A stretch of 64,000 nucleotides of DNA from Archilochus colubris (GCA_023079485.1 CM041085.1:35883121-35947120), one strand, 5' to 3'. Positions 36,824 through 51,660 are shown, counted from the first letter of the stretch. The notes: generated by a model from the letters alone, not told the origin. Translations and numbers: made by a program.

Positions 36824-37559
36824 TAAATTTTCAGTAATTGCTCTCAATTTCTATTTAACTTTGAAACAGTTCATTTTGCCTGTTATACTAATTCATCTGA
36901 TAAAAAGTATTTTCCCTACTTGCAAACCTTATTGCTAGACTTTGTGCATGCCTCAATAATTTATATACATCCACAGAATGTAATCTTCCATTTCATCAGT
37001 TGATTTTTTTAAATCACTATCATAATGAGCCATTAGATTTTGAAAATCATCAGGATGAAGGGATGGGAAGGTTTTAAAAAGCTGAGTAACTCATCTTTGA
37101 CAACAATATTTTTTTTTCTTGATCCTTTGTTAAGATAAGAATTTGTGCTAGTACTTACTTTGTGATAAGCTGAGGAAGTTTAATGAAAGATAGATGAAGC
37201 CTAACATTTTACTACTAGTTTCCATTTATCACAGCTGTGCAGAGATGCAGATCTGTAATGCAGAGATATAGATTTGTAAGGTCTAGGTTATAGATAGATA
37301 ATATACATTTATCTGTAGATATTATACCAATGTAACATAAAAAACGTTTATAATATACAATTATATGTCTATCCATTACACATAATTTGTAGTATGTGTA
37401 TAAACCATAGCTCTTACCAGTAAGCTTAAATGCCTGAGGTGGGTAGTGGGATAAAGGAAATGTGGGCAGATTCTTTCCCAGTGGTGCCCAGTGAGAGGAC
37501 AAGAAGCAATGCACATAAAAGGAAACACAAGAAGTTCCATTTAAACTTTTTTTTTTTCT
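32786..37559. other. Intron, nothing recognised; (TA)n at 36793-36819
   Basis: AT-rich intron. The more GC-balanced 32.83-33.13 kb stretch carries overlapping frames on both strands but no known motif. A (TA)13 microsatellite lies at 36793-36819. Confidence 0.55.
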
Positions 37560-37672
37560 GTCCAACTGGACACAGCCCTAAAGTAACCTGCTGTAGCTGA
37601 CCCTCCTCTGCAGGATGGTTGGACTAAAGAGTCTCCAGAGATCTCTCCCAGCATCAGCTTCTCTGTGAGAGT
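37560..37672 (+). mobile_element. Old CR1 3' end, short
   Basis: AACCTGCTGTAGCTGACCC, GGATGGTTGGACTAAAGAG, then TCTCCAGAGATCTCTCCCAG resemble the CR1 3' UTR (GGTTGGACTAGATGATCTCC...) without a clear terminal repeat. Plus strand. Confidence 0.7.
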
Positions 37673-40600
37673 CATATCTGCAATTTCCCAACCCATGAGA
37701 GTGAATAAAAAACTATGAAAATTAAAGTAAAAATGAATTTTGGCATGTAGAGAATTATGTTAACATTGCCAGATATCTCTAGTATCTATTTTAACTTACT
37801 GAAAACAGGCTGCTCTGACAGAAAAAAAATGGCATATACAGTAGCATATGACATCTGACTATGCAGTGTTGTTCATAAAAACCTTTCTATGCCTTATCCA
37901 CGTGCAGCATTGAAGATGGGCATTCAAAGATGGTATAGTTAAATGGCCACCAAGAAGATTGCTGTGGATGTTGCAAAACAGTTGTCATAAAGATTCTGAA
38001 TTGAGGGGAACAGTGGAAGTCTGTTTTCAATATTGCTTCAACCATTGGTCCAATTTTTTTCATAAAGGGATTTTTTTTCTTTTTTCTTTTTTTTTTCCAT
38101 TTTATTTTTTTGTGGGAAATGATACAGGGAGATTTGAAAGAAAACTTTCAGAAAATTCCATTACTTACAGTGAAGAAAATAATTTGGTTTTCTGTATTTT
38201 GACCTAAAAATACTACCTCCTCTTACCCTAACTCCGTCTACTGCTACACAATGTTAAATGCATTTCTTTTTTTTTTTTTTTTAATTTCTTTATTTTTGTA
38301 CCTAAAGAGTCTGCCAGGTCACAGCAGAATGATGCTTTCTGATACTGAAAATTGAAACCTTTACTGAAACTTTATTTTCCTGAAGTATTGGTCGTTTTAT
38401 TTTAAAATATTGCATTTTATGATAAAAACAATAGAAATGGAATTTCTTTGATAGGCGTGATATTCAAAGTATTCGTTCCCTATCTGGAAGATCAAACTGG
38501 TAATTTGAAAAATCAATTATCTTCACTAAGAGATGCTGGTCTGAGAAGCTTCAAGTACATAGAAAATTATAGTAGCTGTAAGTACCTGGGTTAGGAAATG
38601 AAGCCACAAATGAATAATTGAAGCTGTTGGCAGTCCAGATGTGTCTCAGGAAATGAGAGTCTGAATCTTCCGACAAAAGGCAAAGTTGAATGATCAAACA
38701 CTTAAACACTTTAAAAAGCTTAATACACAATGATGGCCTCTAATCACATGGTAAATATGTGAGGTTGGATCTGAATTGCAGTGTAGGTCACCTGCATTCT
38801 CGGTCAGTTGTTGCACTGAGATTTAATAGCAAAGCCATAAGGGCAGGGTTACCAGGCTAAACACCCTCTGCAGTCTCTGTGGGCTACACAAATATACATT
38901 GTGTTTGTGATTCATCTAATTAAAGTCTTAAGTCTGATAAAAAAAAAATGCTATCAGTCTAGTTAAGACAATACTTACACATACAGCTAAATTATCCAAT
39001 TGTTAGTGCTTATGCCCAGTAATGAAGCCAATAAGAATTATTCACACTAGCTTTCTGGTACCTGTATGCCTTCTGATGATGCTGTGCTCTAATGCATGTC
39101 TGGGTCCTGAAGTCAATGATGCCCCTTTTGCTAACACAGTTGCCTTTTTCTTCATTGGTCTGCACTGTTACAATCCAGTTTTCATTCAGCAACCTTTAAG
39201 CTGTGGCTTTCTAATAATATAACTAATGTTTTACTAGCATAATCTACTTCAGCAAATATGCTTGTTCTAAGGACATTTAATAGTTTACAAGTACTTACAC
39301 CTTTAGGTGTGATGCAGGATATTTTAGTGCCTTAGCCAGTCTTGTACAGGTACTCAGTGTCTTTATCAAAGGTCTTAGAATGGGTGTCAGTTGTTGGGAG
39401 TTATACCATACAGTGATATATTGAATAACTCTTGGTAGGTTGGTTAAAAACAAAACGTTCATTGTGGCCCTTTTATTATTTAGAAGGCAAAATTGAGCAG
39501 GACATGGCAAAGGAAATGGTAAGTGAAGTAAGTAACAAAGGCATGTTTGCCCAGGGTGTCTCTTTCTCATACCCTTTTACCTTGGTATGAATTCTACCTG
39601 CTTTCTCTCTTCTCCCTTTCCCTGACCCTTCTAACCATTACATGGGGGAGTAGGACATGCTGCTGTTGTTCCTGAGCTACATGTGCTAATTGGACAGATA
39701 GCTTGCAGCAGGTCAAACAGAACGTTAACCAATATATTTATTGGTTATATTATCCCACCGCTCATTCAGTGGGATATTAATTGAGATTTGCCTTCTTTAC
39801 CTAGCTGCAGGTTTTCACAAATCTTCTAGAACTATAATTCTGGCCCTTTGAAAATCCATTATATTATTTTTTTTGCAATTGGCTATTGGATTCAAAAGTT
39901 ACAGAAGAGAGAGTATATGGCTTTATAGAAGCATGATTAAATCATTTCATTAGAATACCAGGCTAAAAAGAGACTAACCATCAATTTAATTTTTTTAAAT
40001 TCCTTATTGGCTTTACGAAGTGGTGGTAATTATTTTATAATTAGAGTGGAAACAAGATTTCTGTCATATGTGCAGAGAGGATATGATTCCCTGAGATTGT
40101 GCCTACTTTCCAAGGAAATTGGTGACTTTTTATATTACATTATTAAGTGTAATTGTAGTAGTTTGTTCATGGTACTAGATTTTCTGATGCAGTCCAGTCT
40201 CTTTGTATCTGTATTATGGATCTAAGACTTGGTAAATAAAAATGCCCTCTGAAAGGTGCCAATTGCTAATTATCAATATTAGTAATCTTTTTATCACCCT
40301 GATCTATAATCAACCCTGTACACTCTTCACTTGGTGTGGATAGGTTATTTTGTTTCAGAACAATTACTTTTGAATAAACCTCCAGAGCTAGTACTCTTTC
40401 ATATAAATTTGTCTGTACAACTGGGAGAAAATTTTAGGAATATTTAGTAGTTTTATTAATAGTTTAAATATTAACACTTCTTTCTAGTTACTAGGTTGAG
40501 CAGTTTCTTCATAGTTCCACCTTAATTTATTTTCTTTTTTCAGTTTATTGATAAACTTCAGGAATTTATTTTTCATTAAATACTGTTTTATGGTGGCATC

Positions 40601-43600
40601 TTGGAATCAAGACATTCATCTGTGGTATGGAAACCTCAGATTTTTTTCAAACTTAACACACAGATGCATTTAGGGTATAGTTTCATCCCTATTTAATCAA
40701 TTAAAACAATACTGTTAAAGGTTTTGTAACCACAGTGTGTTGTAGTAGATGTTGAAACTGTTGAAGTTTATAGGAACTACTCGTATGACAAGTATACAGT
40801 AAAGAAGACTAGATTAGAAGTCTTACTGTTGAAACTGGATCCTTTCATTCCAGTGCCTGCTCAGAATAGCATATGTAGCAGATAAAACAGGTAGAGCCAC
40901 ATCAGGAAATACTAGGAAAAAAGCATCCCAATACCATGCAGTCACACGTCTAGGGCATTATCCCCTTTCTGCTAGAGCCAGACCTTTTGTTGTGTTCGGA
41001 GTCCATACACAGTAAATTGAGGTGTCAGATTAAACTTAATTGAGTATGAGTGTGGATGTTACAATGCAAAAGGTGGGATAAATTATGCCTAATTTGGCTA
41101 AAAAGCAGCATAACATCTGACAGAACCACTTTTATTGTGCATGTCATTGCACATACCTTTCAGTTTCTCTTAAGAAAAAAAGGCTTTGTTTTTGAGACTC
41201 TTCAGATCAGCAAGAAAATTATTATTAGCATTGATAATTATTTGATTATAAAAGATACTGTTTCTGTCTGTTGAATTTCCCCTGTAAGTACTTTCATGTT
41301 TCCTGCTATGCTCTAAAGTAGGGTAGGCTAAGGTTCTGCCCCCATCAGCAGTCTAAGCAGATCAGCTGCTGAGTTTATAAGGACTATAAGAAGAGAAAAT
41401 AATAATGATGATGAAAGGAAAATACATAGTTGGTCCTATTTGTGCAAGATAAAGAAAAAAACTCTGCATCTGCAATTGGGATTCTTGGAGGATGAAGAAT
41501 AAAATGAGCTCCAAAATCTGAAAAAACTAGCTAAACAGAAGATGTCTGCCCATGGTAAAAAAAAAAAAAAAAAATCTAAAAATAGTCCTGTGAACAATGG
41601 AAAAACTTAGGTCAAAACTTAGGTCAATCTTCTGTTTTATTTCAAGTCTGTTTGAAATAAAATATTTATATAATAAGAAAAAAATGGTATCTAGCTGAAT
41701 CTATAATTGCATAAATATGTAGGACAGGAAAGCTAGCAAACTGCTTAAGTGATGTTTTATGGTCCAATTATCTTATACAGAAAGAAACTCAAGCAGTTAG
41801 ACAGTGGATGTCAGTGAATGACAATGATACTAAAAAGAATATGGATCTCAGTTTTCTTTTAAAAATGGCAAAAACAACCCAAATAACTTTCAGTGTCCCC
41901 AGTCTAAAACCAGTCAGCTTACTGAAGCAAAATTTATAATATTTCAGGATATTTTGGTAATATGACAAAAATAATGGATAAAAAAATAAACTATACTAAG
42001 CTTAAAAAAAAAAGGCTTTAACATTCAGTAAGAAAAGTCAATCTAGCTGTACTTCACCACATACCCGAGACATCTCAGTGTCCAAATAATATCAACTCTT
42101 TTCCAAATAGTCTTTCAAAAAATTATAGCAGAATTTGCAGTTCATTAACTTTAGACACTTCTGAAGAAAATTCAACAATTTGCTCAAAAGAGGAGGCTTC
42201 AGAGAAGGTCTTAAGGCAAAGAGTGATTAAATTGATTAATATTCATTTCTTAAGTCACAGCTCAAATAAATGGAAAAACTGCTAAAGAAAAGCGTGGGGC
42301 TTGATATGGGAAAGATTTTAAACTTGACAATGAAGGTTAACAAAAATCAACATATGATTGCTGAACTGCCATGTATGAAGATGGTAGCTTCATTTTAACA
42401 ATTATTTTGAACTTAGAAGGGTCCCCTGTATCTTCTAGACCTCAAAAACACCACAAAATTCTTCCTGCCCTGAATGTGGGATGGGTTGATTTAGCCCATG
42501 GTAACAATGCTTCATGAATTAAAGATGCTTTTAAGAGCTTTAGTATCAGAAATAGCTACATTCACTAAATAGAAATGGTAATAGAAGCTCACAGAGTAGA
42601 AAGGTCAAAGTTTTTTATTAGAATATTTCATATATTCTGGTCAAGATCAGTGTATTTCCATGCAGAATTAGTAGGCATCAGTAACAGACAGTATATCTTC
42701 CAGCTGTGCTGAAATTACTAACATGAACATAAAATCTCATAGCCACATTTTTAGCCACAAAAAAATCATTTGTCAAGGAAAAAAAAAAGATGCAAACAAG
42801 CAGTAAGTCTGGGTGGTTATGGAGACTGAAACCAACTATTTGGAGAACATAGATAATGACAAAAGGTTGTTTACTAATCCTGCATTTGCAAACATGAAAA
42901 ACATTTCAAATAACAAAATCTATTACCATAATAGCATTATTACCTATGAAAAACACATCTGTCCCTCCACAGTCATAACCTACCCACTGTCATTATCTGT
43001 GAAGACATATTCTGTGGCAGCTCCTTTTTACTTGCATTCTACTATTTTGAATTCTGGTATGAGGCAAAATAGACTTTTTTCACCAAGGAAAATTTTACTT
43101 CTCCTGAGGCACATTTTAGCCTGTATGCAAAGCAGACAAGTGGAGACAGAACCTTTTCAACTGCATACAATTTGAATTAAACAACTATTCTTTTCCTACT
43201 AGGGTTCCTCTTATAAGGGAACAATTTAAATTTAACATCAAAGAAAGCCATTCATCTGTTGCCCTGGCAATAAAGGACAGATACTTGTAAGGTTAATACA
43301 TACCTTCATCAGTAACATTAGTACTAAGAGAAAGGGGAAAAAAAAACCTGCCATACAATAGAATAGATATTTCATCATGTCCTAAAATCTTCATAGCAAC
43401 AAACTTTTTTGTTACTGTTTTGTCCTAACAATATCTTACTAAGGCTATTAGATAAGTAGAAAAAATATTCACATAAATGAAACTTTACATCCCAAACCAG
43501 ATTTTGACAAGCTGTATGGATATGCCTGGAAGAAAGGAATAGAAGTCAAGTATTTGTGTGTGTAGGGTTTGTATATTTGTTTCTAATTATAACAAAGAAA

Positions 43601-44619
43601 TAAATTTAAGTGCTAGTCTGGCTTTCAGTTGAATAAGAAAGCATGAAGATAACTGATTATATGGAGTTAAATTTTAACAGAAGAGGCAGAAACCCTCCTA
43701 TGTATAGAATGTATGTGTAGCTTTAAGAATGCTGAGTTTCCTCAGACTTTAAGAGTTTTCTAAAAGCCTTATAAACACCACTAAGTCAACCGAGAACCCC
43801 ACTCAGATATGCAGAAAGGCTTTAGCATAAGGTTTCTGGTACACCATTTTTGAAAGCTGGTTAAACTACTGGTAAACATGGCAACCCATCAACTATGCTA
43901 AGTTGACTAAGTCTGTCCTATATCTTGTCACTGGCAGTTTAATATTTGTATAACATGTACTTTGCAAAATGCACAGATGGTCAAGTAGCAAATGGCTGAC
44001 TGAGTGCTTGTTGAAAGGTTCTCTGACAGCAGTGTCAGTTCATGTGACTGATTTCTACGGTTATTCATAATAATACTCCTAACAGTATAAGAAGCTGCTT
44101 TCATTAATATAAAAGTTAGGAAAATATCAATATTAATTTTAATGTGAAATATAGCCATAAGAATGTATTGATTTCAGTGGAAATCACAGGTTTGTAATAG
44201 GCTTGTTACTTTTGTAACTTAAATCACAGACTTTTAACTTTTGAATTACGAAGTGTTTTCTTTCCAAAGTAAGTATATTGTATTCATAAAGTAATTTGAG
44301 GACAAAAGAATATGTAACATGTGTAAAGACTAGTTTTGGGTGAGTCTTAAAAATTCATCCTCTTATTGATAATGACTTGATAAAGTGAATGAAATAGGTA
44401 TTAGCTTTTTAAGCAGTTTCCTAACTTATTTCAGGGGCTTCTGATTTCATAACTTTTTTCTCTTAGTGGTTCATTATTCATTTCTACCACCAACAACCAC
44501 TTGGTTCTTCAGACAGAAAATGTAGTAGGTGGGAAAACATAGGTAGGACGTATGGGATGTGGACACAGGATTGTGCTGTTCACTCAAGACAGGGCAAATG
44601 AGGATGGGTAACAGGAGTA
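37673..44619. other. Intron, ~7 kb without recognised elements
   Basis: AT-rich, with T-runs at 38.06-38.11 and 38.27 kb and an A18 run at 41557-41574. No CR1 and no gene recognised. Confidence 0.55.
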
Positions 44620-45013
44620 ACAAGGAATCTAAAGTCTCTCCTCAGCCTCCTCTTCTCCAGAATAAGCAACCCCAGCTCCCTCAGCTGCTTCTTAAGAATC
44701 TTGTGCTTCAGACCCTTTACCAGCTTCATTGCCCTCTGGATATGGTCTAGCACCTCAATGTCCTTCTTGTAGTGAAGAGCCCCAAACTGAACACACTACT
44801 CAAAGTTCAGCCTCACCAGTGCTGAGTACAGGGGGACCATCACTCACCTAGTCCTGGTGGCCACACTATTTCTGATAAAAGCCAGGTTGCTATTGGCTTG
44901 CTTGGCCACTTGAGCACACTTCTGGCTCTTTACTCCCACCTGACGTTGTCATCTGCAAATTTACCAAGGCTGTCCTTGATCCCCTTGTCCAGATCATTGA
45001 TAAAGACATTTCT
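44620..45013 (-). mobile_element. CR1 internal fragment lacking its 3' tail
   Basis: The reverse complement of CR1 ORF2 end: AAGTCTCTCCTCAGCCTCC, CAGACCCTTTACCAGCTTCA, CCTTCTTGTAGTGAAGAGCC, then after a jump ATCTGCAAATTTACCAAGGC. Both the tail and an internal block are missing, consistent with deletions after insertion. Confidence 0.85.
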
Positions 45014-48000
45014 TAGCAGAACAAAATAATGAAATGGTTTTGTGAACGGTCAGGCAAACACCAACATTACTGTAAAGGAGTTAGATAGTATAGATGGGTA
45101 TGTAATGGAAAGCAGGACTTTGGCAATTTAGAATACCAAGAAGTGGGATTACCATATCATGGTCTTTCTTATATTCTCTCTCTTATATATCTTCTTACAG
45201 GGTCCCAGTAATAAGATAGGCTGCTAGGTGTATTTCAGCATGCAGACTCATACACCTGTGTGGGATGGAAGTACAAGATAGGCTGAGAATAAATCTAATA
45301 TCTTACAGTTTTACCAATTGTTCTTTACTTTGAAATACACAGAGATATGCCATGATAATGTGTAGGCATATTATAAAGATTTAAAGATTACAGAAATCAG
45401 AAAAACTGTAATTAAATTATAGATATTAGTTTTATTTCATTGATTTGGCATCCAAAAATACATATACAGCCGTAAATAATTTTGTGGTTTCTTCTACATT
45501 AAGGAGGAGAAGAGGCCAATAGGAGAGGATCACCAAAGGAAAAGAGCTGATGCTGAGAAGATGATGTTTAAATATTTCAGAGATTTTCTTCATTCAGACT
45601 TGTCTGAAAGGATTCCAATTCATGCTCCTAGAAACTGCTTCATAATTGAGTGCCACTTCAAAAGTACACTTATGATCCTAGCTGAAACATGAATACAGAT
45701 GTACTCACAATGAATGTGTATTTTCCTAAACATTAGAGTGGAGATGGAAGAATTTCCACAGTCAGAAAAAAATTAGGAGGCTCCCATATTTAGTGCAGTT
45801 GATGCACAGGAGAGCCATGCCATGCAAAACTAATAAAGCAAGGAAAAAGAGAGCGTTTTTATCTGTAGACTGGAAGAAGGAGAGAAATATATTAGCAGTT
45901 GCCACTGTTCTCTCTTTGCATCAAAGGAAATTGTTTGGCAATAGGAGAAATTGGAGGAGAAATCTAAATGATACAAAGCAGTTACAGCATACTCCAGCAG
46001 AGAATAAGAGAGAACTTTCTGAGGACAAAGTGTTGTAGAGCAGTTTGTAACATAGGCACACCTGGCTTATCGAAACATATTAACTTTTTCCCAGTCAAAA
46101 ATAACAATTCTGAGGTGATGAAATAGAGCAATGCTACATTCAGCTTATGACTTTGAGTAGTGTCTCAAGGCAATAATGAGAAACGCTGTCTTTGTACAAA
46201 ATCACATGTCCGCTATTTCTTTCAAGTTCTGATGCTTTAGAAGCATTTGTAATATTTGGTGACCTTCTATCAGTAGTTTCATTCTAGGGCCTTAAAACTG
46301 ATTTCTCTAATTTAACTTTTGAAGCTCTTGAGATGAGCTTTGATCTGTTGTCCAGATTTGTGCAACAGCCCCAGAAGCAGCTTTTGAGCATTAGATGTGG
46401 CACCATTTAATGCCTATCAAGAGTGGCACCTGCGGAGAAAGATCTCCCTGTTTCTTTTTGGATGTAAAAAGCTTTTGTCTGATGCATGTTGGTGGATTGT
46501 GTTCTTTTGATATCGAATGCTTGTGCTATTGACATTAAAGAAAAGGAATTAATGTGGAACTCAAGAGTACCTATTGGGACATCTTACTCTGCCTCTCCTG
46601 CTCTTTGAAGTTTCTTATTCAGTTTCTGGTGTAGCAAAATCAGAACGTGACTGTAGAATTTTTAAGCCACCTATTCTAGTTTAATCAAATTAGGATCAGT
46701 AAAGGAAGGCAGAGTAGTACAGGTTATGTTGCTTACTACCAGTCAGAGTAGACACTCATGGGAATATCTAATGAAGATTCTGATAACACTCAGTAAGAGT
46801 TGTTTTTCCAAAACTTTACTACTATTACAGATGATTATTAGAAAATCTGTGAATATATCACCAAACACTATTATCATGCTATTAGTTTGTCATGTTAGTA
46901 GCTAAATGCCAAAATCTTGATGTTTTCTAATACATGATTGCTGGACTTACCTTGATAGGTTTGTCTATGTTACAAGTATAGAAACATAAAAGTACCTTTG
47001 GGCATACTAACTCCAGGACTATGAGCTGGCTTTTCCACTTTGGTTTGCCCTCTGAGCATCAACTGTGAGTAGACAGTGTTGTGCCAATGCCTGGCTGGTC
47101 AAGTTAAGAGCTATGTTGCATTAGATGGATGAGGACCTTGTGGTTGGTTATTCTAGTAGAGCTTTGTATGTCAACAAACAAGTTATATTATTTGGCCTTT
47201 ACTCCTGCCGGATTGAATATTTCTTCATTGCATGGTGTAATTTTTTCAGCTTGACTCATCTTGCATTTTACTTGAGGTCTGTATTAGGGTTTGGCAGCAA
47301 CTATTTGGCCATTTGGCTCCAGTATACAGGGAAATGAGTGATGGGCTTTCCTGTGAGAAAATCAGTGGATTAGCAATTGGACTCTGCTGAATTAAGCAGG
47401 TAGACAGTCAGTTTAACACCAGTTCAAGAGGAGGTTGAGGAAAAGATATTGTCAGTGGTTACACAAGCATTTTCTTGATGCCACCACCTTCACATCTGCT
47501 CTGAGACACTAAGATGCATTAGTAGACTCCATTCTGTGGATACACTGCAATTTTATACAAATATATTTTTCATTTTGAATACAAGGAAATAGGATTTATT
47601 ATTTTATTTGTGAAAAGTTGATCTTCAAGATGATAATGTGGTATTTTCAAGGAAGACTGCATTTTTTAGGTGATACAGTTGATTGTTCATATAACTTTTG
47701 ATCCCTTTAGCTTCAAAAAGAAATTAAATATTTTTGTGACAAAAAACCCACAAAAAGACCTGGTTAAATTCCAGTCTTCCTGTAAGGAACTTGGCAGAAC
47801 AAAAATAGGAGTTTTTTCATTCTTTCCAGTTATTGTCTAAATGGATTAATGTGGTTTAATCAACTAAATAAATTTGATTACATTGTCACTGGTCAGGTTT
47901 GGTTTTTGGTTTTTTGTTTGTTTGGTTGGTTTTTTAATAGTTGTATCATTATATACTAATACAGTACAATCTCAGTGCTTTTCTTTTGGGAAGAAAAAAA

Positions 48001-49004
48001 CATTAGTTGCCTAATATCCTGATTCCCTACAACTTAATATATGATCACATGTTTTATTTTCCACACAACACTTGATCAATAATATGATTTGAATAAAGCA
48101 AGCTATATCTGCACAAGGAGAGAAGAAATATGTACCATTATAGATGTTCAATACAAATTCAGCACTACTCCCAGAAGAATCAATAATTTCTTCCTGTCTT
48201 ACTCCATGCTTTTTGTCATTTATGGAGGGCAGTACAATGTGGAAGTATATAAGTACATGAGAAGGGAAAGACCAGTCTTCTCAGTGTCAGTGACAATTTT
48301 TGTCTTGCTTAAACTGCACATGAATCTGATCTTTTCATGAAAATCACCAGTTGTCCTATGCAGGTGTGTGTTTGGGTCCTTGAGTATGTATACAGTTTGA
48401 CATTCAGATAGGAAATTTGGAAATTCAGTCTTTGGTCAAGTTAATAGCTTTTTTAATCTGGCGTCAAATAATTTTTCTTAGTCATTTTCCTAATGTGCCA
48501 TCACTGAAAAGTCTAAGAATGTGGTTTTAAATGCCCACAAGTCAATGAAAGAAATATGGTCTTTTTTTTGTCTTTTTTTTTTCCTTAATGACTTGTATCT
48601 TTCATCTTGTCACATAGTTCGATGGCATAGAGTTACAATAAATTAGTTTTGCAATTATCAAACTCTTGAACTTCTCTTTGGCATTAAATGAACCTCAGAA
48701 GCTGTTTATTGCTTCATATACTTTACCATCATGAATATTAGCCTTTAGTTAACTTGAACTCTAATCGTAATCTTTCTAGCTTTGAAACATTGCTAAATGA
48801 AATTCTAGCTATGGAATATTACTTGCAGTGAAAGATTTTGGTTAGGTAGAAGATAGTATTTCTTTTTTTTTTCCCCCAATAAATACAATCCTTTCAGAAT
48901 GACCTTTTTAGGCATTAATTATAGCAATATGAAACATAAGATAAAACTCATTATCACAAGGAAAAACACTGTGTGCATTTTTTTAATATATTTTACTTAG
49001 CAAC
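45014..49004. other. Intron, nothing recognised
   Basis: AT-rich. The 81-codon plus-strand frame at 45793-46038 is Lys/Arg-rich and matches nothing I know. T-rich runs near 47.9 and 48.56 kb. Confidence 0.55.
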
Positions 49005-49945
49005 ATAAAATCACAGAGGCCTCAGCTGAGAGGGACCTCTGGATATCATCTGGTCTAGCCTTCTGTTGAAAGCTGGGTCTTAGATTTGTTTTTTCAGGTC
49101 CCTGCCACGCCCAATCTTGAGTATTTTTCAGGGAGATTCCACCACTCCTCTGGGCAACCTATTTAATTATTTAATTTTTCTGAGCGTGCAGAGTTCTTTT
49201 CTTGTATCCAGACACAATTTCCTTTGAAGCATTTTATACCTTTTGCCTGCTTATGAAAAGATATATCCATCTTCTGTGTAACTTTCTGTTAGGGACCGGA
49301 AGATATTAGATCCTCCCCTGAGCCTTCTCTTCTCTAGGCTGAATGCATCCAGTTTCTTGAACTTTCTGTCATGATCTCCAGACCTCTAATGATCTTCATG
49401 GACCTCTGCTAGACTCTCTCCCCTTTTTTCAGTTTTTGTCATGAACTGGGAGACCAAAATTGGACACAATATTTCAGCTGTGTCCTAGCAAACGTATAGT
49501 AGAGTGGAACCCCTTGATCTGCATGACTAATACCCTTACCAATCCAACCCAGGGCTTCTTCTGCCTTCATTGCTACAAAGGCACTGCTCACTCAAGTTTA
49601 GTGCTGTTCACAAGATCCCTAGGTTCTTTTCAGTGAAGTTACGACCCAGCTACTCAGATGCCACCCAGCCTGTACTGCTGCTTGGGATTATTCTATCTGA
49701 TGTGCAAGACATTACATTTATGCAATCCCTCTTGGTCCAGTCTTTCAGTTTGTGAAGGCCTTTCTACATGGTGGCTATTCTTCATGGTGTATAGATAGTA
49801 CCTCTCCTTCCAGTGTGGTATGATCCACAAACTTGGTAAGCAAGCATTCAATTCTGTCATCCACATCATTTGTAAAGATGCTGAACAATACCAGACTCAA
49901 TACAAACCTCTAGAAACTCCCTTTTTTAACAGCTGCCTAAGTAGC
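49005..49945 (-). mobile_element. Old CR1 LINE, ~940 bp
   Basis: The 3' end is at about 49008 (AAAATCACAGAGGCCTCAGC). Further landmarks are CTGGGCAACCTATTTAATT, CTGAGCCTTCTCTTCTC-TAGGCTGAATGC, AGCCTGTACTGCTGCTTGGG and TTTGTAAAGATGCTGAACAA at the ORF2 side. Diverged and broken; minus strand. Confidence 0.85.
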
Positions 49946-51267
49946 AGTGGAAGCATATTAGTCTTAGTCTAAAAATTAAAGCCATTAAATTTCTTTGAGA
50001 TTTGAAGAAGCATGGGATATGTAAGTGGCTTGATAAATCAGATCCTTTCAACTGTCAGCAGGAGCAGCAGGTATTATTCCTCTGATTTTTACATTTTTTT
50101 CCTGAAATTATGGACCAGATGTGGCTTCAGAAACTGTCATATTGCCAGTAGGAAGGTCCTAATGAGTTGTATAAGGAGAAATGCTAACCTTGCATGAGGA
50201 AAAGAGGTGTTAATGGTCATTCTGCTGTTAGGAAATTGTTCAACAGTTTTCTACTGTGAGAATGTACCTCTGTATGAAAAGCAAAAAGCAGAAAAATTGA
50301 CTTGGTTTCCTGGAAAACTTGACTCACCAAAATATTTTGAGACAGCTACTCCCTGTGCATACTCTGTCCCAAAATTTAGTTGTTGCTCATTTGTTACTTT
50401 TTGTAGCAATTAATCTGAATTCATGACTGGCGTGTCTGCATTGTGACAGTCTGCAAATAGAAAACATAAAGAAGCCTGGTCTCAAAAAGCACTTCTTAAA
50501 ATCTAAGCATAGGAATACAAATCTATAAGACAAAATAGATCGGGAATTATAAAAAGTGAGAAAGTAAATTATACACATTTACTTTTCCTTTAGCAGGCTG
50601 ATGAAGTGACATGGTTAGAATGACCCAGAGAGGTCTGCATAAGAGAACAGCATTTAGAATACGAAATAGGATGGTGATGGTCTGAAGTAATAACCATAGG
50701 AAGGAAAGGAAACTATTTGCAGAAGATAAACAGCATTAGCTCAATGAAGCCACTGTCACAAATGTCTCAAAATCTACTTTTATCAGGTTCAAACAAAAGG
50801 AACAAGTTGCCTCCATGTAATAAATTTAGAGCTTAAACTCTTAACTTTAAACTTAGAGTTTAAACTCTTCAGTCATGCAAGGTATCATTTCTTTAGCACA
50901 GGGAAAATTCCACTCTTTTCCCGAGAGGTGATATTTCTTTTTTCTAGGCAGATTTTAGTCTCCTTCCTTTCTAGATCATTTCATCGCTTTGGACACAGTT
51001 TCTCATCCTGGTATTTAAAAGGTCTCTATACCTATTACATACCACAGAAAACATGTTTAAGAGGAAGGGAAAAACATCTTTTTTCTAGACTCTTTCCAAC
51101 TCTTTTGTGTATTGCTACATCTGTGGCTATGCACATTACTTTGCTAGTTATACATTATGAGAATAAGGAGATGCTTAAGAAGGATAAGAAACTCTATATT
51201 GAGATGGAGACAGTAGTGACGTGTACTTTGGAAATGAGAGACGTGATAGTAGATGAAAGTTATTAAT
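49946..51267. other. Intron, nothing recognised
   Basis: AT-rich, with two near-identical self-complementary 14-mers at 50828-50841 and 50855-50868. The 112-codon frame at 50928 has no recognisable motif. Confidence 0.55.
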
Positions 51268-51660
51268 GAAACTTCCCAAGAAGTACTTCAGGGCTAACCA
51301 TATTTAATATTTTCATTAGTAACATTGAGAAAAGAATTGGGTTTACATAATGAAATTTATAAGTGACATAATGTTTGGAGTTGTTATTAAAACAGACAAA
51401 GACCACAGTGTCACACAGATGGAAGTGGAAGCCCTTGAGAACTGGTGTAATAGAAATGGAATTAAGTATATCAGGTCAGAATAGAAGATAATGCACTTAA
51501 AAAGTAATGACAAGAAATTCTGTTATTAGTGTAGAGCTCATCAACTGGAAAAGAGAGTTGTTGTGGCAGTTAATCAAAGGATAACTATGAGATGGCAATG
51601 TGATGTGGCCATGAGAGGCTAAATATAATTCTAGGAGGTCTACCAGACAGACTGTGTTGT
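51268..51660 (+). mobile_element. Very old CR1 ORF2 fragment
   Basis: The plus-strand sequence follows the CR1 reverse-transcriptase C-terminal region with many changes: AGAACTGGTGTAATAGAAATG, TAATGCACTTAAAAAGTAATG, CAATGTGATGTGGCCATGAG, ATAATTCTAGGAGGTCTACC. No tail. Confidence 0.7.

Noticed and set aside
42020..42282. About 87 codons open on the plus strand without an ATG, Ser/Glu-rich
   Set aside because: I considered a decayed retrogene, but no family resemblance could be established and the flanks are full of stops. Such lengths are expected by chance in 64 kb.
45793..46038. 81-codon Lys/Arg-rich frame
   Set aside because: No splice signals, no homology recognised, no codon pattern distinguishing it from the intron.
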